From: Bacteroides rodentium JCM 16496
GTDB lineage: Bacteria; Bacteroidota; Bacteroidia; Bacteroidales; Bacteroidaceae
Length of the DNA stretch: 64,000 bases
Direction of reading: 5' to 3'
Assembly (NCBI RefSeq): GCF_000614125.1
Contig: NZ_BAKJ01000015.1
Coordinates: forward strand, 27,834-91,833
The position numbers and the translations under genes are program-made. The notes beneath the pieces were generated by a model. The model was not told the origin of the DNA. It saw only the letters and a list, made by a program, of their open reading frames with translations, and did no database searches. Positions 29,029 through 38,345 of this stretch are shown one piece after another. The first letter of the stretch is position 1; every line of letters begins with the position of its first letter.

Positions 29029-29706
29029 ATGAAAATCCTGATTGTAGAAGATGAGCAAGATTTGCGGGAAACCATCCGCACTTCGCTCTTGAAAGAAAAG
29101 TTTGTTGTAGAGACCGCTGCCGACTATTTTTCGGCATTGGATAAAATCAATGACTACGATTACGACTGCATTTTGCTGGATATCATGTTGCCTGGCGGGA
29201 GCGGTCTGGACTTGCTGCGTGAGCTGAAACGGCTGCACCGCAGTGACAGTGTGCTTATTATCTCGGCCAAAGACTCGCTGGACGACAAGGTGGACGGGCT
29301 GGAACTGGGAGCCGACGATTACCTTACAAAGCCTTTCCATCTGGCAGAACTCAATGCACGTGTCAAGTCATTGATACGTCGGCGGCAGGCGAAGGGAGAT
29401 GTGACCGTCACCCTTGGAAATCTTTTGCTCTACCCCGACAAACGGCAGGTAGAGATAAACGGAAAACCCTTGCAGCTGAACCGCAAGGAGTTCGACCTGC
29501 TTTATTATTTTGTAGTCAACCCCGGCCGGGTCATCAATAAAATGAGCCTTGCCGAGTCGGTGTGGGGAGACAATATAGACCAGGCGGATTCGTTGGATTT
29601 TATCTACTCGCAAGTGAAGAATCTGCGTAAGAAATTGAAACAAGCTGAGGCTACCATAGAATTAAAGGCTGTCTATGGATTCGGCTACAAACTCTCCGAA
29701 CTATGA
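29029..29706 (+). CDS. OmpR-family response regulator
   Basis: 225 residues from ATG 29029 (MKILIVEDEQDLRETIRT). The receiver has the acidic pair ED, phospho-acceptor Asp in YDCILLDIMLPGGSG, and the conserved Lys in DDYLTKPF. A winged-helix Trans_reg_C domain ends the protein (LNRKEFDLLYYFVVNPGRVI, VKNLRKKL, VYGFGYKL). It overlaps the kinase gene by 4 bp, forming a classic pair. Likely targets are the flanking envelope genes, by proximity only. Confidence 0.92.
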   Translation: MKILIVEDEQDLRETIRTSLLKEKFVVETAADYFSALDKINDYDYDCILLDIMLPGGSGLDLLRELKRLHRSDSVLIISAKDSLDDKVDGLELGADDYLTKPFHLAELNARVKSLIRRRQAKGDVTVTLGNLLLYPDKRQVEINGKPLQLNRKEFDLLYYFVVNPGRVINKMSLAESVWGDNIDQADSLDFIYSQVKNLRKKLKQAEATIELKAVYGFGYKLSEL

Positions 29707-30992
29707 AGCTGCTGAGCTACACCTACCGCAAACTTGCATTGCTGCTGTTTCTGTTGATGGCGGTGTGGGGTGTGCTGTTCTATTACGCAATCATTGACGA
29801 GGTGGTGGATGAGACGGACGATACGTTGGAGAATTACGGTGAGATATTGATGGAGAGTGCGCTTCACGACCCCTCGATACTCGAAACGGAAGGCTCGTTG
29901 ATGTCTTTCTATAAGTTCACTCCTATATCCGAAGAGGAAGGGCGGCATTACAGACAAGTGTTCTATGATGCTACGGTTTATATCGAACTGGAGGATGAAG
30001 ACGAACCGGTACGTGTCATGTGTACCGCTTTCCGTATGCCCGACGGGCAATATTATGAGTTGAAACTGATGATTTCCATTTTGGAGCGGGATGACATGGT
30101 GGAGGCTATGCTTTGGTATCTGGGAGCGCTGTTCCTGTTGTTTCTCATCTGTACTTCCATCGGCATCCAGTTGGTGCTGAAGGGAGTGTTCCGTCCGTTA
30201 CATAGGTTGCTTGACTGGCTGCACTGCATTCAGCCCGGCAAGGAGGTGCCTCCATTGGACAACCCGACGAAGATACGGGAGTTCCGCCAGCTGAGCGATG
30301 CTGCATTGGATATGGGTAACCGCAGCTACAAGGCATACGAGGAGCAGAAGCAGTTCATCGAGAATGCCTCGCATGAGTTGCAGACACCGCTTGCCATCGT
30401 GAGGGGAAAAGTGGAACTGCTGGCTGAGAGTGAAGGGATGACGGAACAGCAAATGGAGCAGCTGGACGAGATATATGCCACGCTGGGGCGTGCCGTAAAA
30501 CTGAACAAGTCCCTGCTGTTGCTTTCCCGTATAGAGAACGGGCAGTATACCGAGATGGAGGATGTCTCGGTGGATGAGATATTGGATGAACTCTTGCCCG
30601 ACTTGATGGATATCTATGAACATAAGCAGGTGAGACTGATACGAAAACGGGAGGAGCAGCCTTTTATCATCCGTTGCAACCATTCGCTGGCGCAAATACT
30701 GGTTTCCAATCTGGTGAAGAATTCGTTGCTGCACAATAGGGAAGGGGGAGAGTTGCAGGTACTTACCACTCCAACTTCGCTGGTCATAAAGAATACGGGT
30801 GATGTTCCTTTGGATGGAGAGAAGTTGTTCCGGCGTTTCTATCATGGCATGGATGGCAAGAAAGACTCCACCGGACTGGGGCTTGCCATAGCGCGTTCCA
30901 TTGCGTTGTCGTCTTCATTGAAGCTCACGTATGAATGGCAGGACGGTATGCATACCTTCCGTCTGGTTAAAGAAAGTAAAATTTACTGTTAA
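29703..30992 (+). CDS. Sensor histidine kinase
   Basis: 429 residues. Two transmembrane helices (~12-32 and ~139-163) flank a ~105-residue periplasmic sensor rich in acidic residues. HisKA follows with FIENASHELQTPLAIVRGK (phospho-acceptor His), then an HATPase domain with the N box LVSNLVKNSLLHNREG and GLGLAIARSI. The kinase phosphorylates the upstream OmpR-type regulator. Acidic sensors of this kind often sense cations or envelope stress, which would suit the neighbouring Cys-rich and PepSY-like proteins; this is inference. Confidence 0.92.
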   Translation: MKLLSYTYRKLALLLFLLMAVWGVLFYYAIIDEVVDETDDTLENYGEILMESALHDPSILETEGSLMSFYKFTPISEEEGRHYRQVFYDATVYIELEDEDEPVRVMCTAFRMPDGQYYELKLMISILERDDMVEAMLWYLGALFLLFLICTSIGIQLVLKGVFRPLHRLLDWLHCIQPGKEVPPLDNPTKIREFRQLSDAALDMGNRSYKAYEEQKQFIENASHELQTPLAIVRGKVELLAESEGMTEQQMEQLDEIYATLGRAVKLNKSLLLLSRIENGQYTEMEDVSVDEILDELLPDLMDIYEHKQVRLIRKREEQPFIIRCNHSLAQILVSNLVKNSLLHNREGGELQVLTTPTSLVIKNTGDVPLDGEKLFRRFYHGMDGKKDSTGLGLAIARSIALSSSLKLTYEWQDGMHTFRLVKESKIYC

Positions 30993-31084
30993 CTGCGGTT
31001 ATTCCCAAATCTTTCCTAATTCTCTACCGTTATTTGCAGTGTGAATAATATGAAATTTATTAGTAACATTAAAAAATAACGATT

Positions 31085-31525
31085 ATGAAGAAAGTATTGT
31101 CTATTCTTGTGTTGGCTCTTGTAGCTGTTCAGTTTGCCTTTGCCGGTGATGTCATCACTCAGGATACCAAGCAGCTTCCGCTGACGGCACGCAATTTTAT
31201 CAACCAGTATTTCTCGAAACCGCACATTTCACACATCAAGATTGAAAGTGAAATATTGCAGACTAAAAAATATGAAGTGCTGTTGACAGACCGTACGGAA
31301 ATAGACTTCGACAAGAAAGGAAATTGGTTGGAAGTGGATTGCAAGAAGTCCGCTGTTCCCGAAGCATTGATTCCGGTTCCGGTAAAGGAGTATGTGAAGG
31401 CTAACTTCCCGAGAGAGATTATTACTAAAATCGAACGCGGACGTACCGGTGTGGAAATTGAATTGGGTAATGACTACTCTTTGAAGTTCAACAAAAAGGG
31501 AAAGTTCGTCAGCATGGACGATTGA
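31085..31525 (+). CDS. PepSY-like (DUF2874) periplasmic protein
   Basis: 146 residues with signal peptide MKKVLSILVLALVAVQFAFA. Two PepSY-like repeats are visible, each a helix followed by strands: ARNFINQYFSKPHISHIKIE...DFDKKGNWLEVDC and VKEYVKANFPREIITKIERG...KFNKKGKFVSMDD. The repeated xFxKKGxW pattern is typical. Such proteins bind or inhibit periplasmic partners, often near two-component kinases in Bacteroidales. It lies 92 bp after the kinase and just before a second member of the family. Confidence 0.8.
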   Translation: MKKVLSILVLALVAVQFAFAGDVITQDTKQLPLTARNFINQYFSKPHISHIKIESEILQTKKYEVLLTDRTEIDFDKKGNWLEVDCKKSAVPEALIPVPVKEYVKANFPREIITKIERGRTGVEIELGNDYSLKFNKKGKFVSMDD

Positions 31526-31561
31526 TTCTCCAGTAACTATTAACCTAAACTTTATAGAGAA

Positions 31562-32065
31562 ATGATGAGAATGAAGATTCAAATGTTGGCGATGATGTTC
31601 ATCGCCGCCTTGGCACTTGGTGCATGCAGTGATGATGACGACAAGGATGATGTCAAAGTGCCCGAAGCAATGTCACAAGCATTGAAGTCCAAATACCCTT
31701 CCGCAATCCATGTGGAATGGGAACAGAAAGGGGGCTATTTCGTTGCAGATTGTAAAGTGGATGGGCAGGAAAAGGATGTATGGTTCAATAATCAGGCGGA
31801 ATGGCAACTGACGGAAACCGAATTGCTTTGGAATAATCTTCCGGGAACAGTACAGACCTCTTTCAGCGCCAGTGAGTATGCCGGTTGGAAGATAGAGGAG
31901 ATTGTTCTTTTGGAGTATCCGGTAGTGCCTATGCAGTTTGTCATTGAAGTTGAAAAGGGAAATGCAGAGTATCAATTGTTCTATTCGGAAGAAGGAGGCC
32001 TGCTGCAGACAAAAGATGTGAGCGGTGATAAGGATGATACGCATTGGCCGGTAAAACTTGATTAA
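31562..32065 (+). CDS. PepSY-like lipoprotein
   Basis: 167 residues; the signal ends in a lipobox (LALGACSDDDDKDD) with an Asp-rich tether. The mature domain repeats the PepSY-like pattern: MSQALKSKYPSAIHVEWEQK...VWFNNQAEWQLTETEL, then a second copy ending LFYSEEGGLLQ. It is a paralogue of the gene 36 bp upstream. The pair probably forms part of a periplasmic feedback on the two-component system. Confidence 0.75.
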   Translation: MMRMKIQMLAMMFIAALALGACSDDDDKDDVKVPEAMSQALKSKYPSAIHVEWEQKGGYFVADCKVDGQEKDVWFNNQAEWQLTETELLWNNLPGTVQTSFSASEYAGWKIEEIVLLEYPVVPMQFVIEVEKGNAEYQLFYSEEGGLLQTKDVSGDKDDTHWPVKLD

Positions 32066-32069
32066 GGAA

Positions 32070-32158
32070 AAGGATGAAGGATTAGGGATTAAGGGTTAAG
32101 GATTAAGGATGAAGGTTCAATATGATTGCACACCCCTAATCCCTAATCCTTCATCCTT
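32070..32158. repeat. 22 bp perfect inverted repeat between convergent genes
   Basis: The arm at 32070-32091 (AAGGATGAAGGATTAGGGAT plus TA) is the exact complement of 32137-32158. The loop contains further GGATTAAGGATGAAGG copies of the same unit. It can terminate both the lipoprotein transcript and the convergent sdaA transcript, and its internal repeats suggest slippage-driven growth. Confidence 0.7.
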
Positions 32159-32167
32159 AATCCTTTA

Positions 32168-33378
32168 CTACATCGGCTTATAATCCTTCGCCAGTCCTCC
32201 TTCGCTGGTTTCTTTGTAGAGGGAGGGCAGGTCGTTTCCGGTTTCTTTCATGACTTCCACCACCTTGTCGAATGATACGCGGTGCATGCCGTCGGTGAAG
32301 GAGGAGTAAAGGTTTGCATCCAGGGCACGTGCGGCGGCGTAGGCATTACGTTCGATGCACGGGATTTGTACCAGCCCACAAACCGGGTCGCAGGTCATTC
32401 CCAAATGATGCTCCAATCCCATCTCGGCGGCATATTCTATTTGTGCCGGACTGCCTCCAAACAATTGGTTGGCTGCGGCTGATGCCATGGAACATGCTAC
32501 GCCTACCTCTGCCTGGCATCCGGCTTCCGCTCCCGAAATGGAAGCGTTGGTCTTCACGATGTTTCCTATCAGTCCGGCTGTGGCAAGGGCACGGAGTATG
32601 CGTGTGTCGCTGAACTCCCGGCTTTTTTGCAGATGATAGAGCACTGCCGGTACAATGCCACACGAACCGCAGGTAGGTGCAGTGACAATGACCCCGCCTG
32701 ACGCATTTTCTTCACTTACTGCCAAGCATAGGCAAATACCAGTCCGCGCGACTGGAGGGAAGCCTTGTAGCCACTGGCACGTATATAATAGGTAGAAGCC
32801 TTTCGGCGCAGGTTCAGAGGGCCGGGCAAGACTCCTTCACTATCCAATCCCCGTTTTACGGCAGCCTGCATGGTTTTCCATACCTCCTGCAGGTAATCCC
32901 AAATGTCACTTTCCTCGCATTCCTTGACGTACTCCCAGTAACTTTTTCCGGTACGTTCACACCATTGCAGTATTTCGGTCATACTGTTCATTTCGTATAC
33001 ATCCGGGGTGTTTACGGATGATGCTCCGTCATTCTCTTCTGCCAGGGCACCGCCGCCGACACTGAATACGGTCCATTGGTCCGTCTCCTTGCCTTCGCTG
33101 TCCAAAGAGACGAATTTCATGCCGTTGGGATGGAAGGGCAGGAATATTTTGGGTTCCCAGATTATTTCTACCGGTGCTGCGGGTTGCAGTGTCTCGGTGA
33201 TGGCAACATTGGTCATGTGTCCCTTGCCGGTAGCGGCGAGGCTTCCGTATAGGGTTACTTGGAATGCGGCTGCTTCGGGATGCCTTTCCAGGAATATCTG
33301 AGCTGCCTTACGCGGTCCCATGGTGTGGCTGCTGGATGGACCGGTACCGATACGGTAGAGTTCTTTGATTGATTTCAT
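32168..33378 (-). pseudogene. sdaA: L-serine dehydratase, iron-sulfur type (frameshifted)
   Basis: Deaminates L-serine to pyruvate using a [4Fe-4S] cluster. The N-terminal beta domain begins MKSIKELYRIGTGPSSSHTM. The C-terminal catalytic domain has TAPTCGSCGIVPA, AGCQAEVGVACSMA and MTCDPVCGLVQIPC, supplying cluster cysteines. The two halves lie in different frames joined at about 32722-32725 (expected FAYALAVSEENASGG), consistent with one T missing from a run on the coding strand. Repaired length (~403) is normal. It is a core metabolic gene, which argues for a sequencing error. Confidence 0.9.
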
Positions 33379-33434
33379 ATATTTCAGATTTATGATTTAG
33401 CTTTAACTATCAATTATCAACTGTCGATTATCCA

Positions 33435-35972
33435 TTAACTCAAGTCCACAACGGTGATGCCTGCTCCGCCGAACTGTATATGTTCGTCGGCAAAGTGGCG
33501 TACTCCGGGAACAGTTTCCAGATATTGACGGATAAGCATGCGCAGGATGCCTGTCCCCGTTCCGTGAAGGATACGCACGCGTGACATGCCGACAAGGATG
33601 GCGTCATCAATGAAATAGGTAACGGCTTGCAAGGCTTCATCGCCACGCATGCCGCGGACATCAATGTCTTGCTTGAAATGCAGTTTCTTCTCGTACATGC
33701 TGTCCTGGGTCTGGGCGCTGATGAAAGTGCTTTTGGTGGACACATCAGCTTGTTTAGGCTGCGCGTTGGTACGTTCCAGCCTGTCCAGCTTTACGGTAGT
33801 CTTGATGCTGCCGAACGCGATGACAGCATTCTTGCCATTCACTTCCATTACTTCGCCCACAGAGGTCTGGCCCTTTATTCTGACGTTGCAGCCGGGGGTG
33901 ATGGCTGCAAGGCGTTCTGCCTCTTTCCGCGCCTGCTGTTCTGCCAAAGCCTGGGCAGACAGTCCGTTTTCTTTTCCTTTGCCCGCTTTCTTTTCCTTTT
34001 TCCGGTTCTGCTTCTCTTTCAGCTTTTCCATTTTGCGGGCGATTTTTTCTTCCAGTTCCTTGTTGGCAAGCGCTTCCATTGATTCACGGAAGTCCGTCAA
34101 CTCCTGGCGGGCCTGGCGTGTTTTTTCTTTTTCTGCTTGGGCTTCTTTGATGGAGCGTATGGTGTTCTCGATGCGTGCATTGGCTTCCTGCATCAGTTGC
34201 TCCACTTCTTCCTTCGCTTTGCGCAGAATCTCCTTCCGGGATTTCTGCAAATCTTCGATTTCGGTTTGATAGCGCTCGATGGTCTCTTCCATGTGCTTTT
34301 CACGCTGGCGTATTGTCTGGCGTTTGCCTTCCCAATAGCGTTTGTCGCGCACAATGTCTTGCAGGTACTTATCGGCATTGATGTATTCACTGCCCACAAT
34401 TTCCGAGGCATCGGCGATGACATCTTCGGGCAGACCTATCTTGCGGGCAATCTCTACAGCGAACGAACTGCCAGGATTGCCTATCTGCAACTGGAACAGT
34501 GCTTGCATCAGATGGCGGTCATAGAGCATGGCGCCGTTTACTACACCTTCGTGGTCTTCGGCAAAATGTTTCAGGTTCTGATAGTGTGTGGTGATGACAC
34601 CGAACGTCTGTTTTTGGTTGAAGCGTTTCAATACGGCTTCGGCGATGGCGCCTCCTATCTGGGGTTCCGTTCCACCACCGAATTCATCAATCAGGATGAG
34701 GCTCCGTTCATTGCAGCTTTTCATCATGATTTTCATGTTCGTAAGGTGGGAGGAGTAGGTACTCAAATCATCTTCAATGGACTGCTCGTCACCGATGTCG
34801 ATAAATATGCTGCTGAATATTCCGGCATGACTGCGTTCGTGCATCGGGATGAGTAGTCCGGATTGCAGCATGTATTGTAATAAGCCTACTGTCTTTAGGC
34901 AGACGGACTTGCCGCCTGCGTTCGGACCGGAGATAATGAGGATACGTTGCTTTTCATTCAGTTCGATGTCAAGCGGTACTACTTTTTTGCCATGTTTGGC
35001 GAGAGAAAGTTGCAAGAGTGGGTGTACCGCCATTGTCCAGTCCAGCAGTTGCTTGTTTTCGAGAGCCGGTTTCAGTCCGGATATTTGCTCGGCAAACAAT
35101 GCTTTGGCACGTATGAAGTCTATTTCGGCAAGGAACTCGTATGATAGCAGTACGTCGGGGATGGAGGGGCGCAACTGGTTGGAGAAGTCCGTCAGGATGC
35201 GGATAATTTCTCTGCGTTCGTCACCTTCAAGTTCTCGTATGCGATTGTTGGCTTCCACTACTTCGGCAGGCTCGATGAATACGGTTTTACCACTGGCCGA
35301 CTCGTCGTGTACAATACCGCGTATTTTCCGTTTCAGTGCCGGTGCAACGGGAATGACCAGACGACCGTCACGCATGGTAGGCGTTACGTCTTTGTCCACA
35401 ACGCCCTCGGACTGGGCATTTCGCAGAATACTGTTCAGTGAGCGGGAGATGCTTCCCATAGTACTTGCCAGTTCCCGGCGGATGCGTGCCAACTCTGTAG
35501 AGGCATTGTCCTTGATTTTTCCGTAAGGAGAGAGGATGCCGTTTATTTTTGCTATGAGCTGTGGGAAAACGGTGATGTCTCCCGCCAGTCTTTTCAGACA
35601 AGGGTAGGGGGAATCGCCCTCTTCCTCATCATCATCGCTTTTCTGTAGGAAGCGTACAATATCACGTATGGTTTCCAGTGAACGGCGTAGGTCAAAGAGC
35701 TCTTGTTCATCCAGATACATGCCTTCCACGCGTATGCGTTTCAGTGACGGACGTACATCAAAAAAGTATTGTGCCGGGAAGTTGTCTTCTTCTTGGAGTA
35801 TGCGTACAAATTCAGTGACTTGGTCCAAACGCTCCTCCACCTCTCCAAAGTGGTCGGAGAATGCCATGTCCATCACCCGTTCTTCGCCAAGTGTACTGAG
35901 GCATTTTTCTTTCAGCAATTGGCGTATTTGGTCGAAACCTATTTTCTGTTCAAAGTTCTGCGGATATATCAT
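33435..35972 (-). CDS. mutS2: Endonuclease MutS2
   Basis: 845 residues. Layout: an N-terminal core, the MutS ATPase with Walker A ISGPNAGGKSV (residues 349-356) and Walker B LILIDEFGGGTEP, a long coiled coil rich in Lys/Glu/Gln (~520-680), a KOW-like beta segment (PGCNVRIKGQTSVGEV), and a C-terminal Smr nuclease domain with DVRGMRGDEA and RILHGTGTG. MutS2 suppresses recombination and, in some bacteria, acts on collided ribosomes; it is not part of mismatch repair. The gene is intact and is the last backbone protein gene before the tRNA/ICE junction. Confidence 0.95.
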   Translation of the reverse strand: MIYPQNFEQKIGFDQIRQLLKEKCLSTLGEERVMDMAFSDHFGEVEERLDQVTEFVRILQEEDNFPAQYFFDVRPSLKRIRVEGMYLDEQELFDLRRSLETIRDIVRFLQKSDDDEEEGDSPYPCLKRLAGDITVFPQLIAKINGILSPYGKIKDNASTELARIRRELASTMGSISRSLNSILRNAQSEGVVDKDVTPTMRDGRLVIPVAPALKRKIRGIVHDESASGKTVFIEPAEVVEANNRIRELEGDERREIIRILTDFSNQLRPSIPDVLLSYEFLAEIDFIRAKALFAEQISGLKPALENKQLLDWTMAVHPLLQLSLAKHGKKVVPLDIELNEKQRILIISGPNAGGKSVCLKTVGLLQYMLQSGLLIPMHERSHAGIFSSIFIDIGDEQSIEDDLSTYSSHLTNMKIMMKSCNERSLILIDEFGGGTEPQIGGAIAEAVLKRFNQKQTFGVITTHYQNLKHFAEDHEGVVNGAMLYDRHLMQALFQLQIGNPGSSFAVEIARKIGLPEDVIADASEIVGSEYINADKYLQDIVRDKRYWEGKRQTIRQREKHMEETIERYQTEIEDLQKSRKEILRKAKEEVEQLMQEANARIENTIRSIKEAQAEKEKTRQARQELTDFRESMEALANKELEEKIARKMEKLKEKQNRKKEKKAGKGKENGLSAQALAEQQARKEAERLAAITPGCNVRIKGQTSVGEVMEVNGKNAVIAFGSIKTTVKLDRLERTNAQPKQADVSTKSTFISAQTQDSMYEKKLHFKQDIDVRGMRGDEALQAVTYFIDDAILVGMSRVRILHGTGTGILRMLIRQYLETVPGVRHFADEHIQFGGAGITVVDLS

Positions 35973-36014
35973 GGTGCAAAAGTACTATTAATTCATGAAA
36001 AAAGAGAAAGGAAG

Positions 36015-36045
36015 TTTGCAGAATTAAAAATGATTTGTACCTTTG
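36015..36045 (+). promoter_or_regulatory. Promoter of tRNA-Ser
   Basis: TTTG at 36015-36018, a 19-base spacer, and TACCTTTG at 36038-36045 fit the Bacteroides -33/-7 consensus exactly. It lies 43 bp upstream of the tRNA and diverges from mutS2. Confidence 0.75.
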
Positions 36046-36088
36046 CACCGCTTTAAGAGGAAAAGCACTTCCCGAAAAGGAAGTTTTA

Positions 36089-36173
36089 GGAGAGGTGGCA
36101 GAGTGGTCGATTGCGGCGGTCTTGAAAACCGTTGTGCTGCGAGGCACCCGGGGTTCGAATCCCTGTCTCTCCG
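36089..36173 (+). tRNA. tRNA-Ser(UGA)
   Basis: 85 nt class II tRNA. The acceptor arms GGAGAGG / TCTCTCC pair with one G-T, and G is the discriminator at 36173. The anticodon stem GCGGT / ACCGT encloses the loop CTTGAAA with anticodon TGA at 36123-36125. A long variable arm is present, and the T arm contains GGTTCGAATCC. CCA is not encoded. The integrase gene of the conjugative element begins 275 bp downstream in the same direction, making the 3' end of this tRNA the probable attachment site. Confidence 0.93.
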
Positions 36174-36210
36174 CTGAACTTACTGGACAGAAATGGTCAG
36201 TAAACGGACA

Positions 36211-36246
36211 AAAAGCTACAAATCAATGATTTGTGGCTTTTTTTTA
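36211..36246 (+). terminator. Terminator downstream of tRNA-Ser
   Basis: AAAAGCTACAAATCA pairs with TGATTTGTGGCTTTT (one G-T) around a 2-base loop, followed by a long T-run to 36245. It ends the tRNA transcript before the integrase region. Confidence 0.7.
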
Positions 36247-36297
36247 TTGCCCGAAAGTCCGGCTTCCAAGACTTCAAAAGTACGGTAAAAGACAAAG

Positions 36298-36354
36298 TTT
36301 CGTTACTAAATCGTTACCTATTCCCCGCCGGACAAAAACGGTAACGATTTGTCC
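36298..36354. repeat. GGTAACGA repeats upstream of ICE integrase
   Basis: On the minus strand 36298-36319 reads AGGTAACGATTTAGTAACGA plus AA, and a plus-strand GGTAACGA is at 36340-36347. The first is nearly identical, in opposite orientation, to 37712-37734 after the integrase. Paired sites of this kind near an attachment site suit integrase arm-type or excisionase binding. Confidence 0.55.
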
Positions 36355-36447
36355 TCAAATGACCTGATAATGACTTGATTAGTCCATAGTCTGCATAACT
36401 CAAAAACGAGAGGTAAAAATTAATTTTGCAACTAAAAAAAGTGAGTT

Positions 36448-37676
36448 ATGAAATCGACATTCAAGGTTCTTTTTTATTTGAAGAAAGGTTCTGAAAAGAA
36501 AAACGGCGAGGTTATGATTATGGCACGCATCACCATAGACGGCAAACTTTGCCAGTTCAGCACGAAACAGAGCATCCAGCCCGACAACTGGAACACGGCT
36601 GCGGGCAAAGCCAAAGGCAGGGATGCCGGGAGGATAAACGCCCTTTTGGACGATATACGTTCTTCCCTGAATACCATTTACCATGAGATGCAGCGGCGTG
36701 ACAACTACGTGACCGCCGAGAAAGTGAAGAACGAGTTTTTAGGTCATAGCGAGAGCCACGAAACAATCCTTACCTTGTTCCAAAAGCACAATGACGATGT
36801 GAAGCAGTTGGTCGGCATATCCAAGACGATAGCGACCTACCGTAAGTATGAAGTGACCCGCCGCCACCTTGCCGAGTTCATCCGCAGTAAGTACAACGTA
36901 TCGGACATATCCATTAAGGAGATAAGCCCGATGTTCATTACCGATTTTGAGTTGTATTTGCGTACAGCCTGCAAGTGCGGCTACAACACTACCGCCAAGT
37001 TCATGCAGTTCTTCAAGCGTATCATCATCATTGCCCGCAACAACGGTATACTGGTGAACGACCCGTTCGCCAATTATAAAATCCGGCTGGAAAAAGTGGA
37101 CAGGGGTTATCTGACAGAGGACGAGATTAAAATTATCCTTAAAAAGAAAATGGTTTCCGAGCGGCTGGAACACGTCAGGGACTTGTTCATCTTTGCCTGC
37201 TTCACCGGGCTTGCTATATAGATGTAGCCGGGCTTACACAAGATAACATTCGCAAATCCTTTGACGGCAACCTTTGGATAATGACAAAGCGGCAAAAGAC
37301 GAATACGGACGTTAATGTTCCCCTGCTGGATATTCCCAAGATGATTTTGAAGAAGTACAAGGGCAAGTTACCGAATGGCAAGATACTTCCCATAATCAGT
37401 AATCAGAAACTAAATGCGTACCTGAAAGAGATAGCCGATGTGTGCGGTATTAAAAAGAACTTGACATTTCACCTTGCTCGGCACACGTTCGCAACGACTA
37501 CCACGTTGTCAAAGGGCGTACCCATTGAAACGGTGTCCAAGATGTTGGGACACACCAATATCGAAACGACCCAAATCTATGCCCGCATCACTAACAGCAA
37601 GATAGGCAGTGATATGCAGGGGCTTGACAAGAAGTTTGTCGGCATCGAGAAGATTTACAAGGAAGTCGCCATGTGA
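36448..37676 (+). pseudogene. int: ICE tyrosine integrase (frameshifted)
   Basis: Start ATG 36448 (MKSTFKVLFYLKKGSEKK). The N-terminal arm-binding and core-binding domains are followed by the catalytic domain. The frame stops at 37219 inside FACFTGLAYIDVAGLTQDNI, where one T of GCTTATATA seems lost. The other frame continues with TKRQKTNTDVNVPLLDIPKM and the motifs FHLARHTFATTT (His, Arg), MLGHTNIETTQIYARI (His, Tyr). Repaired length is ~409 residues. The first catalytic Arg position is TGLAYIDV, as in IntDOT-like enzymes. A TAATTTTG box at 36421 may be its -7 element. It probably inserts the element into tRNA-Ser. Confidence 0.87.
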
Positions 37677-38345
37677 ATTTTCAGTTACCTATATACCGTT
37701 GGTAACAAAACAGGTAACGATTTCGGTAACGAAATTCCACCTAACAAGCTATATCCCAACAAAGTACATTCTTTCACCTTGCGGGCAGTCCACCGACTAC
37801 CCGCATTTTTATTCCCTTTTCCACTGGCACATTCCCCGAAACGCCAGCCGTGCGTGGCATGGCTGACTGTATTTCGTGAAAAGAGCCGTTGGAAACCCGC
37901 ACAAGCGTACCGCAAGGTAAACTTGCCATACCCTTGCCTTTCCCGCCCGCATGGAGTGTTCCCTAAAAGACTAAAGGGAACAGGCACTTTTCCCCAATTT
38001 CCCTATCTGTAAATCTTCCTCTTACGCAGTCCCCCAGCCGGGACGGTCGTTTTAATCATTTCAATAGGCAAAGGTAGTTACGTGTTCTTCACGATTTTGC
38101 AAGGTCGAGCCGTTCCGGTTTGGCGAAAAAATCTTCCCTGCCTTGCGAGGTATTTTTTGCCCAAAACCTTGCAAACTCTAAACACTACCCTTTTACGCCT
38201 ATGTGAAACGAAAACGACCGACCCGACCGGAAGACGCATAAAAAAAAAGTCGGATTTACGGGAAACAGGAAAAAAGTTCAGTGAAACTTCAACTCCCTCA
38301 CCTCTCGAATCCGCATAAAATTAAAAACTTAAAAATTACAGCAAT
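37677..38345. other. 669 bp gene-free control region after the integrase
   Basis: No convincing gene. It contains GGTAAC repeats at 37701-37734 (see separate entry) and three related motifs TTTTGCAAGGT, CCTTGCGAGGT and AAACCTTGCAAAC near 38090-38175 that can pair with each other. The last 60 bp before ardA are A-rich. This looks like a regulatory segment for excision or for the leading-region genes. Confidence 0.45.
37701..37734. repeat. GGTAAC repeats downstream of ICE integrase
   Basis: GGTAACAA (37701), AGGTAACGATTT (37712) and CGGTAACGAAA (37724) lie just after the integrase stop. The segment 37712-37734 matches the complement of 36298-36319 with one substitution and one extra base, so the integrase gene is bracketed by inverted copies. 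Confidence 0.55.
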
